NCBI GenBank assembly: GCA_025345505.1
Contig: JANVCC010000130.1
Coordinates: forward strand, 11,657,710 to 11,721,709
Direction: 5' to 3'
DNA: 64,000 nt
From: Todiramphus chloris collaris
Taxonomy: Eukaryota > Chordata > Aves > Coraciiformes > Alcedinidae
The notes under the pieces were generated by a model. That model ran no database searches and had not been told where the DNA came from. It worked only from the letters and a program-made list of their open reading frames with translations. Made by a program: the position numbers and the translations under genes. Shown here piece after piece: positions 24,855 to 36,695 of the stretch (position 1 is its first letter; every line of letters starts with the position of its first letter).

Positions 24855-27488
24855 AATCATAGAAATAGAATCATAGAATTGTCAGGGTTGGAAGGGACCT
24901 TAAAGATCATCTAGTTCCAACCCCCCTGCCGTGGTCAGGGACATCTTCCACTAGAGCAGATTGCTCAGAGCCCCATCCAGGGATGGGGCTTCCACCACCT
25001 CCCTGGGCAACCTGTTCCAGTGTCTCACCACCCTCATGGTGAAGAAATTCTTCCTAATGTCTAACCTGAATCGACCTATCTCTAGTTTTAATCCATTCCC
25101 TCTAGTCCTGTCACTGCCTGACGCCTAAAAAGTCCCTCACCAGCTTTCTTGGAGGCCTCCTTCAGATACTGGAAGTCCACAATAAAGTCTCCCTGAAGCC
25201 TTCTTTTTTCTAGACTGAACAACCCCAGCTCTCTCAGTCTGTCCCCATAGGAGAGGTGCTCCATCCCTCTGATCATCGTGGCCCTTCTCTGGACATGCTC
25301 TAGCATGTCCATATCACTCCTGTAATAGGGACTCCAGAACTGAGTACTCCAGGTGAGGCCTCACAAGGGTGGAGTAGAGGGGGAGAATCACCTCCCTTGA
25401 CCTGCTGGCCACTCTTCTCTTGATGCAGCCCAGGATACAATTGGCCCTCTGGGCTGTGAGAGCACTCTGATGGCTCATGTTGAGCTTCTCATCTACCAGC
25501 ACTCCCAGGTCCTTTTCTTCAGGGCTGCTCTCAAGCCAGTCACTGCCCAGCCTATATTGGTGCTTGGGATTGCCCTGAACCAGATGGAGGACCTTGCACT
25601 TGGTGCTGTTGAACTTCATGAGGTTGGCATGGGCCCACGTCTCCAGCCTGTCAAGGTCCCTCTGGATGGCATCCTTTCCCTCCAGTGTGTCAGCCACCCT
25701 ACACAGCTTGGTGTCATTGGCAAACTTGCTGAGGGTGCACTCAATGCCACTGTCCATGTCACTGACAAAGATGTTAAGCAAGACTGGTGCCAGTACTGAT
25801 CCTTGAAGGACTCCACTTGTCACTGGTCTCCACTTGGATACCAACCCATTGACAACCACTCTTTGGAAGCGGCTGTCAATCCAGTTCTTTATCCACTGAA
25901 TTGTCCATCCATCAAATCCATACTTCACCTGCTTGGAGATCAGAATGTCATACAGTGTCGAAGGCTTTGCTCAAGTCCAGGTTAATGACGTCAGTTGCTC
26001 TTACCCCGTCTATTGATGTTGTGACCTTCTCATAGAAGGCCACCAAGTTAGTCAGGCATGATTTGCCCTTGGTGAAGCCGTGTTGGTTACAGCCAATCAC
26101 GTCATTATTATTCATCTGCCTCAGTAGTGCCTCCAGGAGGATCTGCTCCATGATCTTACCAGGCACAGAAATGAGGCTGACTGGTCTATAGTTCCCGGGT
26201 TCATACACCTTCCCCTTTTTGAATATGGGGTTTATATTTCCCCTTTTCCAGTCAGTGGGGACTTCACTGGACTGCCATGACTTTTGGAATGTAGTAGAAA
26301 GCAGTTTAGCAACCTCATCCGCCAGTTCTCTCAGCACCCATGGGTGTATCCTGTTGGGTCCCATGGACTTGTGCACTTTCAGGTTCTTCAAATGGTCATG
26401 AACTTGATCTTCACTTGCAATGGGCAGTTCTTCCATACAATGCCTGCCATCAACTTTTGTGGCTCTGGGGGTGTGGCTGGAGCCCTTGCCAATGAAGACC
26501 GAGGAAAAGAAGTACCTCAGCCTTCTCAGCATCACTTGCCACCAGTTCTCCAGTCTCTTTTCTGAGGGGGCCCACACCTTCTCTATTCTTTTTCTTTCCA
26601 TTCATATACCTATAGAATTTTTTGTCATTACCCCTAATCTCCATGGCTAGATTTAATTCTAACTGAGCTTTAGCTCTCCTGACCAGGTCTGTTGCTGCTC
26701 GAGCAGCTTCCTTGTACGCCCCCCATTCTAGCTGTCCTTCCTTCCACTCCTTGTAGAGCTTCTTTTTGCCTGACAGAATGTCCAGGAGTTCCTTGTTCAT
26801 CCAGGCAGGTCTCCTAGCATTCTTTCCTGCCTTTCTCTTTGCTGATATAGTTTGCTCCTGGGCACTGAGAAGGTGATCCTTGCATGTCAACCAGCTGTCC
26901 TAGGCCCCCCTACCCTCTAGGGCTTTGTTCCATGGCACTTTGGCCATCAGATCCCAAAGTGATCAAAGTCTGCATGCCTGAAGTCCAGGGTTGTAAGCTT
27001 GGAGTACATCCTCCTAGCTGCCCTGGGGATCTTAAATTCAATTGTTTTGTGATCACTACAGCCAAGATTGTCCCTAAGTTTTACATCAGACACCAGCCCT
27101 TCCTTGTTGGTCAAAACAAGGTCCAGCATAACTCCTTTCCTTGTCAGTTCCTCCACCATTTGGAGGAGGAAGTTATCATTTACATACTCCAGGAAGACCC
27201 TGGACTGCTGGTGCCTTGCTGATGTCAGGGTAGTTAAAATCCCCTACAAGGACCAAGGCCTGTGAACTCAAAGCCATTCCTATACGCCTATGGAGGGCCT
27301 CATCCACTTGGCTCTGTTGGTCAGGTGGCCTGTAGCAGACCCTGACTGCAACATCACCTTCCCTTGACTTCCCTTTAATCTTAACCCATACACTCTCAAC
27401 TGGCTCATTGTCCTTCCCCGTATATAAATTCACAGATTCCAGCCGATCACTGACATAGAGGGCAACACCTCCTCCCTTCCTTCCTAAT
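24855..27488 (-). mobile_element. CR1 LINE, 2.6 kb, 5'-truncated, ORF2 decayed
   Basis: On the minus strand the element runs from the end of the endonuclease domain (VRVCYRPPDQ, LVLVGDFNYPDIS near 27360-27220) through the reverse transcriptase to the 3' UTR. RT motifs include [63 protein letters not shown] and a mutated FANDTK. It ends with the CR1 tail, read as AGAATCATAGAATT on the + strand at about 24868-24881. The coding sequence is split over several frames at about 25930, 26600, 26890 and 27170, and the catalytic Asp is lost, so it is inactive. Confidence 0.95.
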
Positions 27489-30400
27489 CATTAATAGTAG
27501 GGCTGTGTAGAAGCATGGATGAAGATGCATGGTATTTATGAGATATATCAATAATTAGCAGTGGGATCTGCACACCTCTTCTGATGAAAACACCAAGTTG
27601 CTTTAGAAGACCCATATATATGCACCCAGGTGGTGTGACAGCCATCCAGAATTCTTGACGTAACTTCCATTGGCTTTAGGACTGATAAGCTCTCCTGTGG
27701 TAGCTGTGGTGAAGAGCATTGCAAAGAAGACTTGCTTTCTTTAAGCAACTTCTGATTAGAGGCACTCTATTGCCTTTTGTGGACTTACACAGTCAGAGCT
27801 CTCTCACTGGGTTCCTGTTTCTGGAGTAGCTGAAGACTTGTGTCATTGAGTTAATACCTTTTCTATTTGCTCTTCAGATTCCCTCTTAGACTCTTGATCT
27901 CTATGGTAATTTTTTCCTATCAGAGGTTAGTTTTCTTTCTATTAATTTTGGTTTTGCTGGATTTGAGACTTGCAATGTATGCAATTAGCAGGCCTGAATA
28001 AATCATTATGGAAAGAGTTTTAAGAAATGAGAGATTGTCTAAATTTTGTTTCTGTAATGAAAAATAAAGACAAACAAAAAAACCTCAACCCCAAACAAGT
28101 TTTCAAAAAGCTTTCTTCAATGCATGCTTAACTCTGCAGGGGGATATAAAGTGGCATAGAAGACTCAGCTGACCTAGTTCTCCTTAGTCTCTAAGCTATC
28201 TCTGAATTTAAGCTACACAGCCAAAAGACTGTAGGGCCTGGTACTGAGCTGTCCTGGGAATTTAGATTGAGGGGCTGACCTATGATGTTTTGTTCTGTTG
28301 GTGTTTATCCAATTTAATATAGAAACATCTGACTTCTTTTCTAATGAATCTGTTCTTGATGTCAAATCCCTTCCAAAGGGCAGAAACATCGAAGCATTGC
28401 CAAGCATTGAAAAATCTCTCTACCACCTCCCTCTTCTGTAGTTTCCTGTCCTTCCTTCCAGTGACACCATCGCAAGTCACTTAAGTCTTCCCTAGCGCTT
28501 CTCCAATCAATGTAACAGTCCTGCTGTGTTTGACAGTACTGTGGTTCTTTCCTTAGTGTCAATATTGTGAAGGACCTGAAGACCTTAGCGGTGCACGTCA
28601 GCTGTCTAAAGTTTAGGTGCTCGTCTTGTGAAAAGAGTGTTTAAATGATGATGTGATGATAGTTAACACGTACAAGAGATTACATGATATGAGAACACCT
28701 AGAACACATTGACCTTGAGGGCTTGCAAAAAGGCTTTATAAATTGCACTCTATGGCTTGGCCACCATGAAATCCCAGCATTACAATGCTGAGTATTGGCA
28801 TTTAATTTCCAGTTGACTCAGAACTCAGAGAGTTCCAAGTCAGGTCAAAAATCCCACAACTTTTTTTCTGTAATGTTGTAACAATTTCTTTGCACTAAAA
28901 AAAGACAAAGAAGAATTGTTTCAGCTTTTCCAAAATAGGATTTTTAAAGCTTTTTGTTCTGAGAAATGTTTTGCTTGTTTTGATCTATTTGAACACAAAC
29001 ATGTTTTGAGATTTATTTTCCTTTGAGTGAACATCAGGTGTTAACATTCAGCTTTTTCTAGTGGGTTAGCTTAGCAGATTGAGGCTGAAGAGAAAGAAGT
29101 CTGTTGCTTTTGTTGGCGTGTTTTATAGAAAAAGACCATGAAACTCCTATGCATCAGCATAGATGGAGAAAAAGTGAGTAGTATTAAGAAAAAAGTGTGT
29201 GTGGAAATAAAATGAAACTCACCTGTGAAAGCATCTACAATAGCCAACAGCAATGAGGGAGAGAAAATAAGCACTTCATTTCCTGAAACTACTTGTTTCT
29301 CTGATCTTCACAACACAAATCACTCCTTCCATTATAAATGAAATATTAACTGTCCTACTGCAGTTACAGCATCCTACAGGCTTTACAGGAGGGTCATAAA
29401 GCAGAGGAGGAAAATAGGGAAGGAACACAGCACAGTCCTTAGCTTATTTCAAATAGAGAGAAAGAAAATTCAGTCACTGCAAACTGGAATCACAGGGTGA
29501 AGCCATTTAGCTGGTGGGAAGTATGGTGGGATGAGATGTGGGTGGGGAGGACACCAAAGGGGAAGTAGAGAGGAGTGATCATGCAAATATAATGTCTCAC
29601 CTGCAGGGTGCCCACAGCTGTGCCTGCCTAGCACAGAGGTGGAAGGCCACAAGGAGTTGTGTGCACGGGTGGCTAGTGTTTGGCACGCATTGCATGAGGA
29701 TCTGTTTCCAGTTCAGTCACTGAACTGCTCTACCACTGCAGGCTACTCTCTGTTTTGATGCAGAATCAGGTGCTGCCATGACCAACCACATCACAGGGCT
29801 GGCTTTTTCCCCCTTGCTGTAAGTGCTTTGTAGCTAAGGCATTTCTACTGCAGGTCAAACAGGTCTGAGATATTCAAGACCTGAACTGATGCAAGATGTA
29901 CCCTAGGAGTGGTTTAGAGATAGCAAAAGGAAAGACAGAGATTGTCATGCTTGTAAAGCTTATGCATTTTCTGTTCTGATATGAGCACCAGCCACTGGGG
30001 AGCAATTTGTGCCTGGTGTACTCTTACTCTTCAGCTTATTGTTGAAGAAGGAGAAGGAGAGAGACCCCAAAGTATTCTTTCATTTTGCTTTACTGTATTT
30101 TTGACAGTGGTAAAAAGTACAGATTGAGGTAGATCCCAAGAACATTAAGTGGTATCCAGTTTTCACAAGCTATTCACAGCTCAGTACAGCATACCTTGCT
30201 TCTGCTATTTGTCATTCTGGAATGGAGCCCAAATCTTTGCCTGTATCCCATCATCTGTTTTTAAAAACATCTTGTACTATGCATAATCATGTTATCAAGC
30301 ACTACAGCAACACATCCAGCTCCCACAGAGACCTGTAGATCTCCTTAACTGTCCTGTAACTTGTGGCTTTCTTCACTGACTCCATCCCAGCTGGTTTGGG

Positions 30401-32264
30401 GTGGGTGATGATTCTTTCTGTCTGTGTGTTGGTGATGCACATCTCCCTTTAGTCTCTCCCCATCCCAGACTTGTCCTGACCATTGGAAAACATGATGCAG
30501 TGTCAATGGATACACAGTGGCTGCTTCTGGCCAGCACCTGTCTGGGCTCTTCTTAGGATGTGAAGGGACAAGGATGGCACCCATCAGCAAAGCAGTGTTG
30601 CTGCCACAGAGAGGCACCACTTATAGAACAAATACAAGGAAATATGCTTTAGGCAAAATACAATTAACCTAGATATGGATCTTGCTGCCCCAAGACAAGA
30701 TCTTGTCTTCAGCACTAACAGGATGTTTACTAGGAGGAGGCAGGTGGGTAGTGAGAATAGCCCATGGCTAAAGGAATCAGGAAACCTCTTTCCCTTGCTG
30801 TTTTTCATTTTTCAAATGAGACCAATTACCCCTTTATCCCCGAGGGCCTGAGTCAACTGCAAACTGTCCCTGTTAGGGAAAACCCTCCCTTTGACAAGTT
30901 ATTATTTAGTGGATAGCTTTGGGTTTTCTGGTGCCTTCATCTGAAACATCTTGTGGTGGCCAAGAGAGAGGAGCTGACCATGGGCAGAATGCCTGGGTTT
31001 GGGTTTAGTTTCCTAAACCTGTCACTGGGAAAGGTGTTGGGAATGGGGCTGTGGGAAGGGAGAGCAGCATCAAGGAAGGGCTTGGGCAGAGTGGGATACC
31101 ATGTGAGTGAGGAAGTTCACTTGTAATTAGGAGATTTGAACTTCAAAAGAAGTTAATTAGTAATGAAACTTCTGACTGAATGATGCAGATTGTGAAGACT
31201 GGCTTTCTCAGCAGCTGAAATTAATTACAGGCTCAGGCACAGGGAAAAGGAGGGGGTGAAGGATGCGGGGAGGGGGTGGCATCACTGAGAGAAAGATGAT
31301 AAACCTGGCTGCAGGCTGTTTCCGTGGTGATGGGAGGCAGTTGCTGTGGTTGACGGTTGTGACACGTTGAAGGCAGCTGGTACTTCTAATTACCCCCTTC
31401 ACCGACCCAAGCAGGCAGCAACCCCTCTCAACTCATGGCAGGAGATGCTTCAGTTTTCTCCTTGTACTTTTTTCCTCTCTGCTGCAGGTTGAATGTGCCT
31501 TTTCAGGGTCCCTGCCTGTTATGAAAGGAAAACTGTGGGACAGCAGCTTTTCTTAATGTCACTTTAGACTGGGAAGAGCTGGTGATTCATCAGCATCCTC
31601 AGGAACCCTGCGTAATGCTTGCAAACTTTCAGAAGTCTGGTATCTAAAAAGCAGAGAGAGAAGAAACTGAGCGTGGCCAAACGGAGTTTTTTGAGCACAA
31701 AGATGAGGGCCCTCTGCATCTAGCCCAAATTGCAACATTCTGGGGAGTGCTCACTATGGTGGGCCAGGTCTTGTGCTTTGGGGGTCTCACCAGCTGCCTG
31801 AAGGCCTGCTGTGGTTTGCACGGCCTGGGGAGGGGCACTGCAAAGTTGAATGAAGGGAGGAAAGAGAGCATCCTGACCACCTAAGTGTTGCTACTGTCAA
31901 AGCACGTGCAAAAAATGTTCCCCTTTGAATTCCCTGAGTTTGGCTGCACTCAGGAAGTAGTAGTCCTTGTCTTCTGGTCTCTTGTGTCATATTTTCTAGA
32001 TACTTGAAGAAAAAATGCCTGGCTTTTAAAATAATTTCTGCTTTTTATTTTATGTATTCATTTCATCCAGGGCTATTCTAAGCACTGGCTCTGCCCATAC
32101 CTGTCCTGCCTGCCCCATGCCCTAGGATAGGTTCTTTTGTAGCTGTTGGTTTAGCTCACACTGAAACTTTTTTGTCTTCTCAAAGAGTGTCATTCAGTGC
32201 TGATCCCTCCATCAGGGCTTCATTGGTATTGCCTTTCTAGTAGCTGTCAAAGTAACTGCTGCAA
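27489..32264. other. Intronic sequence, nothing recognised
   Basis: No gene or clear transposable element was seen. Near 31318-31354 two RFX X-box-like motifs lie close together (listed separately). Confidence 0.5.
31318..31354. promoter_or_regulatory. Pair of RFX X-box-like motifs
   Basis: GTTTCCGTGGTGAT at 31318-31331 and GTTGCTGTGGTTGAC at 31340-31354 resemble the palindromic X-box (GTTRCCATGGYAAC). Two copies in 37 bp is more than expected for a random place, but no conservation data are available. Confidence 0.3.
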
Positions 32265-32496
32265 TATGGAAAGGTTGGAAGAGCTGGGGCTGCTCATCCT
32301 GGAGAAGAGAAGACTCAGGGATCTTATATAGGTGTATAAACACCTGATGGGAGGGTTAAAGGAGACAGACTGCTCAGTGGTGGCCAGCAACAGAACAAAA
32401 GGCAATAGTCATAGCCTTGAAAAATGAGATACTGCCTTTAAATCTAAGAAAATGCTGTTTTACCATGTAGATAGTCAAACACTGGAGCACACTGCT
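32265..32496 (+). mobile_element. CR1 LINE fragment, 5' half, split by an LTR
   Basis: The sequence resembles the end of CR1 ORF2 and the 3' UTR (ggaagagctggggctgctca, then ggagaagagaagactcaggg, then aacactggagcacactgct). It stops at the typical ACTGGARCAGGCTGCC point where an LTR begins, and resumes after the LTR. Confidence 0.88.
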
Positions 32497-32975
32497 TGTC
32501 ATGGTTTAACCTCTGCTGCAGCTAAACACCATGCAGCTGCTCATCCACTGCTTCCCCCCAGCCCCTGTGGGATGGGAAGGAGAATCAGGAGGAAGAAAAA
32601 GATGAGACCCTGTGGGTTGAGATAAGGAGAGCTTAATAGAACAACACAGAGAGAAGAAAACAACAGTTATAATGCTAATGAAATAACACACAAAGCAAGT
32701 GATAGAAACCATGAGGTTCTACCACCACATGAGAAGCTGCTTTCCTTGCTGTATGCCCAAGCTCAAGACACACACTGGAATGAGTTGAAAACAGGTGCCC
32801 CTGCTTTGGCCCAGCCCTCCCTTTATATAGCAGTCATGATGTCAGTATGGTATTGAATATCCTATTGGCTGGTTTGGTTGTTTATCCTGGCTATAGGCCC
32901 TCCTAGCTTCAGCCCCTCCCAACTGCTTGGGCCAGAAGCTGCTTGTGATAATTAACTTGAACCAACCTGTGGATA
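32497..32975 (-). mobile_element. Solo LTR inserted into a CR1
   Basis: It starts TGTCATGGTTTAACC, like the LTR at 6364, and has on the minus strand a TATATAAA box (complement of 32822-32829) next to a CRE-like ATCATGAC site. The right end is decayed; the boundary at 32975 is set by where CR1 sequence resumes. Confidence 0.8.
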
Positions 32976-33126
32976 GTTGCCTAGAGAGGTTCTGGGGCAT
33001 ACTCAAAACCCAACTGGATATGACCCTGCACAATTTGCTGTAATTGATGCTACTTCGAGCAGAGGGGTTGGAGAAGTTGACTTTCAGAGGCCTCTTGTAA
33101 ACTCAACTGTTTTGTAACTCTGTGAA
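32976..33126 (+). mobile_element. CR1 LINE fragment, 3' end, continuation after the LTR
   Basis: CR1 sequence continues as gttgcctagagaggttctgg through ttcagaggcctcttgtaa to the terminal ttttgtaactctgtgaa repeat. Together with 32265-32496 it forms one 5'-truncated CR1. Confidence 0.88.
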
Positions 33127-34069
33127 GGATGATGCTAATGGAGTTTGAAAAGTCCAGAAGAAAAGTGCAGTCTTACCTGAAGAGCCTGTGGGAGGTAATG
33201 CAGACCTCTTCAATTGCTTTCCTGGGCTTTGGATCAGATCATTAAAGAAATGTGTAAGAGAGACAAAGGTGGAAAGCTGAGGTTGTGCTGTGTAGACCTC
33301 TAACAGCAAACATTTTATTCATGCACTTTTGGTGTATTTCCCTCAGAAAAGGCCTCTGGTTTTGAAGCCTACATTGAGGTTGGGCTCCATGTACGTTACT
33401 TCGTACAGCACTTGGGATTAACTTAGTGGGGGATAGTGACAACGTGTTCTTGAAACCACCTCATAGCATGGTTGGCACAGTAGAGCTGGTGCCCTGCTCT
33501 TGTTTGATTTTGCAGCTGAAGGTAGCTCCCTGAAAACCAAGTGGGGAAGAAGAGAAAGAATTAATAACCTTTGAGATCAGCTTGTTCAGGTTAGTCATGA
33601 ATCACTGTCAGAGAATGAACACAGAATGAACCATAGATGTTGAGTGTCTTTCAGAAGTGACCAGAGATACAGGCCACTGTTTTGGATTCAGTTCTCTAAG
33701 GACTGAAAATGGGTGTGCTCAGTGGGTTGTATTATAGATGAATAATTTCTTGACTCTGTTATTTTAAACCAAATAAAATATTTTCTGAAAATGGGAATTG
33801 AGCAAATATTTTTGTGATGTGTGTTAAAATACCCAAGAAGGATGGTTCTGCCAGTGATTGGAGGTCCATTCTCATTAGATTTACATGACTGCTTTGCAAT
33901 ACAAATGCTAGAAAGATATCACAGAAATGTGCCTGGTTTTAGAACTAAAATACTGTAAATGAGTTCTTGGATAAGTGTGTAGCAGGTCTTAAGACTCCTT
34001 CAGGAGGAGAGGGATGAAGGTAAAGAGGAGAAAAGAGAAGGTCAGATAAATAGAACATTTTTATCCTCT
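33127..34069. other. Intronic sequence, nothing recognised
   Basis: AT-rich unique-looking sequence without gene or clear repeat. Confidence 0.5.
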
Positions 34070-34485
34070 TCTGTAATATATAAATGAAGTGGTACTTGAT
34101 GAAATTAAAAGGCAACAAATTAAAAATACATAGAAAACAATTTTTAATGTAAAGTATAATTAGCCAATGTAGCTCAAGGCTGCCAACTATTATCGAGACA
34201 GATATTTTAGTAAGATTATCAACAAAGGATTCAAATGAATAAGCAAAGCATCTGCAGGGACTCTAGTGTAGCTGAGAAAACAATTATAAGGGCTATCAAC
34301 CCTCATGCTTTAGGGCATAAAACAATCACCAGCTGGGATCAGAAATGCAATTTCCCCCTACAGTTACTAAATAACTTAATTAGGCACATTGTGGAGTTTT
34401 CTACGGCATGGGTCACTGCTGGAAGCAGAATAACAGAATAGATGGACTATTGACCTGTTCCAATATAGCAGCTCTTTATCTCCAA
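34070..34485 (+). mobile_element. Ancient amniote CR1/L3-like LINE tail
   Basis: The string agatggactattgacctgtt with the following caatatagcagctctt matches the tail of an old amniote CR1 family (agatggacctttggtctgacccagtatggc type). Upstream blocks such as aattaaaaggcaacaaatt and caccagctgggatcagaa also fit that 3' UTR. It is highly diverged and lacks coding capacity. It lies about 500 bp upstream of exon 2. Confidence 0.72.
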
Positions 34486-34970
34486 GTTCCTCTCAGAAGA
34501 AAAAAGGAGGCACTTAGCCTTGTGTTGTACCCCCTTCCCAGAAGGCCAGTAATCACTAAGTTCACATAGAGATCTAGATGTCTATTTTGATTTAAATTCC
34601 TAGATCACAGAGATCTCTGCTACATTTGGGTATAGGCCACCATGGAAATTCTCTTACATATATTTGGAAGATTTAGTAAATCAATGAGGAAAGGGACTTG
34701 GCAAACCAATGGGAGAGGAGTGAGTGTGTATTTAACTACAGCAATGATTTGAATTGTGTAAATACCTTAGAGATTTGCTACCTCTACTTTTCCTCTTTTC
34801 AAAAGAATTTTGGCATGACTAAGGAGTGGAGTAGTAAGGAACTGAGGGGAGGAAAAAACCATAAGCATGTAATAAATCAGCCTACTAGCAGTTATTTCCG
34901 TTAATCTTCCTATTTTGTTACCCTAAGCCTAGAGCAAGCTTATCTGAGCCGTGATGCTTTGACAGATGTT
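34486..34970. other. End of intron 1, nothing recognised
   Basis: Unique sequence between the ancient LINE tail and the branch point of exon 2. Confidence 0.5.
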
Positions 34971-34979
34971 TTCCTTGAC
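34971..34979 (+). other. U12-type branch point upstream of exon 2
   Basis: TTCCTTGAC is a perfect match to the minor-spliceosome branch consensus TTCCTTRAC. The likely branch A is at 34978, 12 bases before the exon start at 34990, within the usual short spacing for U12 introns. The intron appears to end in AC at 34988-34989, so the intron is probably AT-AC. Minor-class introns at conserved positions are known in voltage-gated sodium and calcium channel genes. The matching ATATCC-type donor lies upstream of the window or was not recognised. Confidence 0.82.
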
Positions 34980-34989
34980 TTTTTTCCAC

Positions 34990-35101
34990 CTGGTTTGAGT
35001 GTGTCAGCATGATGGTGATTTTGTTAAACTGCGTCACCCTAGGGATGTACCAGCCATGTGAGGATATGGACTGCCTTTCTGACAGGTGTAAAATCTTGCA
35101 G
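34990..35101 (+). CDS. CACNA1I: Cav3-type calcium channel exon 2 (domain I, S1)
   Basis: This 112-bp coding exon of a T-type (low-voltage-activated) calcium channel alpha-1 subunit enters in phase 2 and leaves in phase 0. It reads WFECVS, then the hydrophobic S1 helix ([14 protein letters not shown]), then the Cys-rich S1-S2 loop ([13 protein letters not shown]) and KILQ. The loop matches my memory of Cav3.3 and differs from Cav3.1, which has a FRPCEDIACDSQRC-type loop. The 3' border is CAG followed by gtaagc, a good U2 donor. At the 5' border the intron appears to end in AC at 34988-34989, 12 bases after a perfect U12 branch motif. That placement keeps WFE in frame. An AG at 34998-34999 would be an alternative acceptor but would remove WFE from this exon. 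The protein is a plasma-membrane pore subunit that carries low-threshold Ca2+ current in neurons (family knowledge). Confidence 0.92.
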
Positions 35102-35234
35102 GTAAGCAAACTTCCTTTTTGTTGTGTTGATGTCTTGGTCCAAGTCACATTTTTTTGTGCATTTTCCTCCAGCATGTGGGCAGCACCTTTCCAGACAATT
35201 TGGCAAGAATGTCCTTGGCAGTAAGATATCTGTC

Positions 35235-35822
35235 ATCCTGGCCTGTATCAGGAATAGTGTAGTCATCAGGAGCAAGGAGGCGAGCATTCCTCTGCACTCG
35301 GCTTTGGTGAGGCCACACCTTGAATACTGTGTCCAGTTTTGGTCTCCTCTCTACAAGAAGGATGTTGAGGCACTGGAGAGGGTACAGACGTGGGCTACGA
35401 AGCTAGTAAAGGGTTTGGAGCATGTCTCTTATGAAGAAAGGCTGAAGGATCTGGGGCTGTTTAGCCTTGAGAAAAGAAGGCTGAGGGGAGACCTTATTGC
35501 CCTCCTGAAGGGAAGTTGTAGTGAGGCGAGAGTTGGTCTATTCTCTCTGGTGACAAGTGATAGAACAAGAGGAAATGGCCTGAAGTTGAACCAGGGGAGG
35601 TTCAGGCTGGATATTAGGAAGCATTTCTTTACAGAAAGGGTTGGTCAGGCATTAGAATTGCCTGCCCAGGGAGGTGGTGGACTCACCATCCCTGGAAGTG
35701 TTTAAGAGCTGGTTAGATGTTCTTAGGGACATGGTTTAGTGGTTTTTGACGGGGCTAGGAGCAAGGTTGAATTTGATGATCTTGAAGGTCTCTTCCAGCT
35801 GGAACTATTTTATGATTTTATA
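35235..35822 (+). mobile_element. CR1 LINE fragment in intron 2
   Basis: It encodes the ORF2 C-terminus in one frame ([60 protein letters not shown]) and ends in a CR1 tail (gaactattttatgatttta). It is 5'-truncated and starts about 130 bp after exon 2. It is in the same orientation as the channel gene. Confidence 0.94.
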
Positions 35823-36695
35823 TCCTATTGTAAAAAAGGCAAGAGCTTGCTTTGAGGGGGGAATGGAGTGAGAGAGAGATAATGAGTGAAATGTAGTTGT
35901 GGCCATGCAATACAAAACAGTCATTAACATTCCTGTTCATAAGCAGACATTTCCTAATATAGACAGCTATAAGATATGCATCACAGAGGTAAGCTAGGAA
36001 GAAATAACTAACGTTACAGCATCTAGGCAGGAGATGCCTCTAACACATTCACTCCTTTGTTGAGGAGCAATGATCATACTGAGTCCACATGTAATGTGGC
36101 ATTCAGGATACCCAAAGGGAAAAGATCAAGAAGGGCCATGGGAACATCCAGCCTATGAATGCACTAGCTGTTGTTGCTGTTTCTCCAAAGAGAAGGTGGC
36201 AGCAAAGATTGTCATCTGTAGTGTTTCTGCGGCTGGCACATCGGAGATCTGAAGCATCCATCTATGATTGGTATGTGCTCTCTAAGCTGTGCATGAAGCT
36301 GTGCTATGTCCTCAGCTGAGCCATTTGCAGCGGGGTGATGAGAAATCCCTCCTGGGAGACTTTGGAATGACAGTGTTTCCCTGGACAGGTTTGGACCCAC
36401 TGGTCCTGAGCCAACACCTCGGTTCAAGTCTATGTATGGAGTCTCTGAGTCTATACTGATTACTTCATCCACGGCAGGGGTGCTGATGCTGGGGAGGAAC
36501 AAAACAAAAACAAACTATAAAAGCCCTTGCTTACTTAAACAGCAGGAAGCTGTGATGCCAGAACTGCATGGAAGAAGCTTTTCCAGCCCTACCTCTAACT
36601 CATTTTCAGAAGTACTGGACTTTGTGTTTATCTCATATTCTGCATTTTAAAGTCCAAGGCTGAGAATGGTTATCAAATGTGTTTCTGTTTGACAG
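35823..36695. other. Rest of intron 2, nothing recognised
   Basis: No gene or repeat was recognised; it ends with the exon 3 acceptor. Confidence 0.5.

Larger units (their letters stand above)
1..34989 (+). other. CACNA1I: 3' part of CACNA1I intron 1
   Basis: At least 35 kb of intron precede exon 2. No upstream coding exon was recognised in the three + frames; in particular there is no segment ending in the CNP-type residues that precede WFE in the family. The intron is filled with transposable elements listed separately and otherwise with ordinary unique sequence. The intron assignment follows from the exon order on the + strand and is inference for the far 5' end. Confidence 0.8.
35102..36695 (+). 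other. CACNA1I: CACNA1I intron 2
   Basis: A 1594-bp U2-type intron with donor gtaagc and acceptor tttgacag, phase 0. A CR1 LINE fragment fills 35235-35822. The remaining 870 bp up to exon 3 show no gene or repeat that I recognise. Confidence 0.92.

Noticed and set aside
34998-34999. AG as the ordinary acceptor of exon 2
   Set aside because: It lies 20 bases past the U12 branch A and would drop the conserved WFE residues from the exon. Kept only as an alternative.
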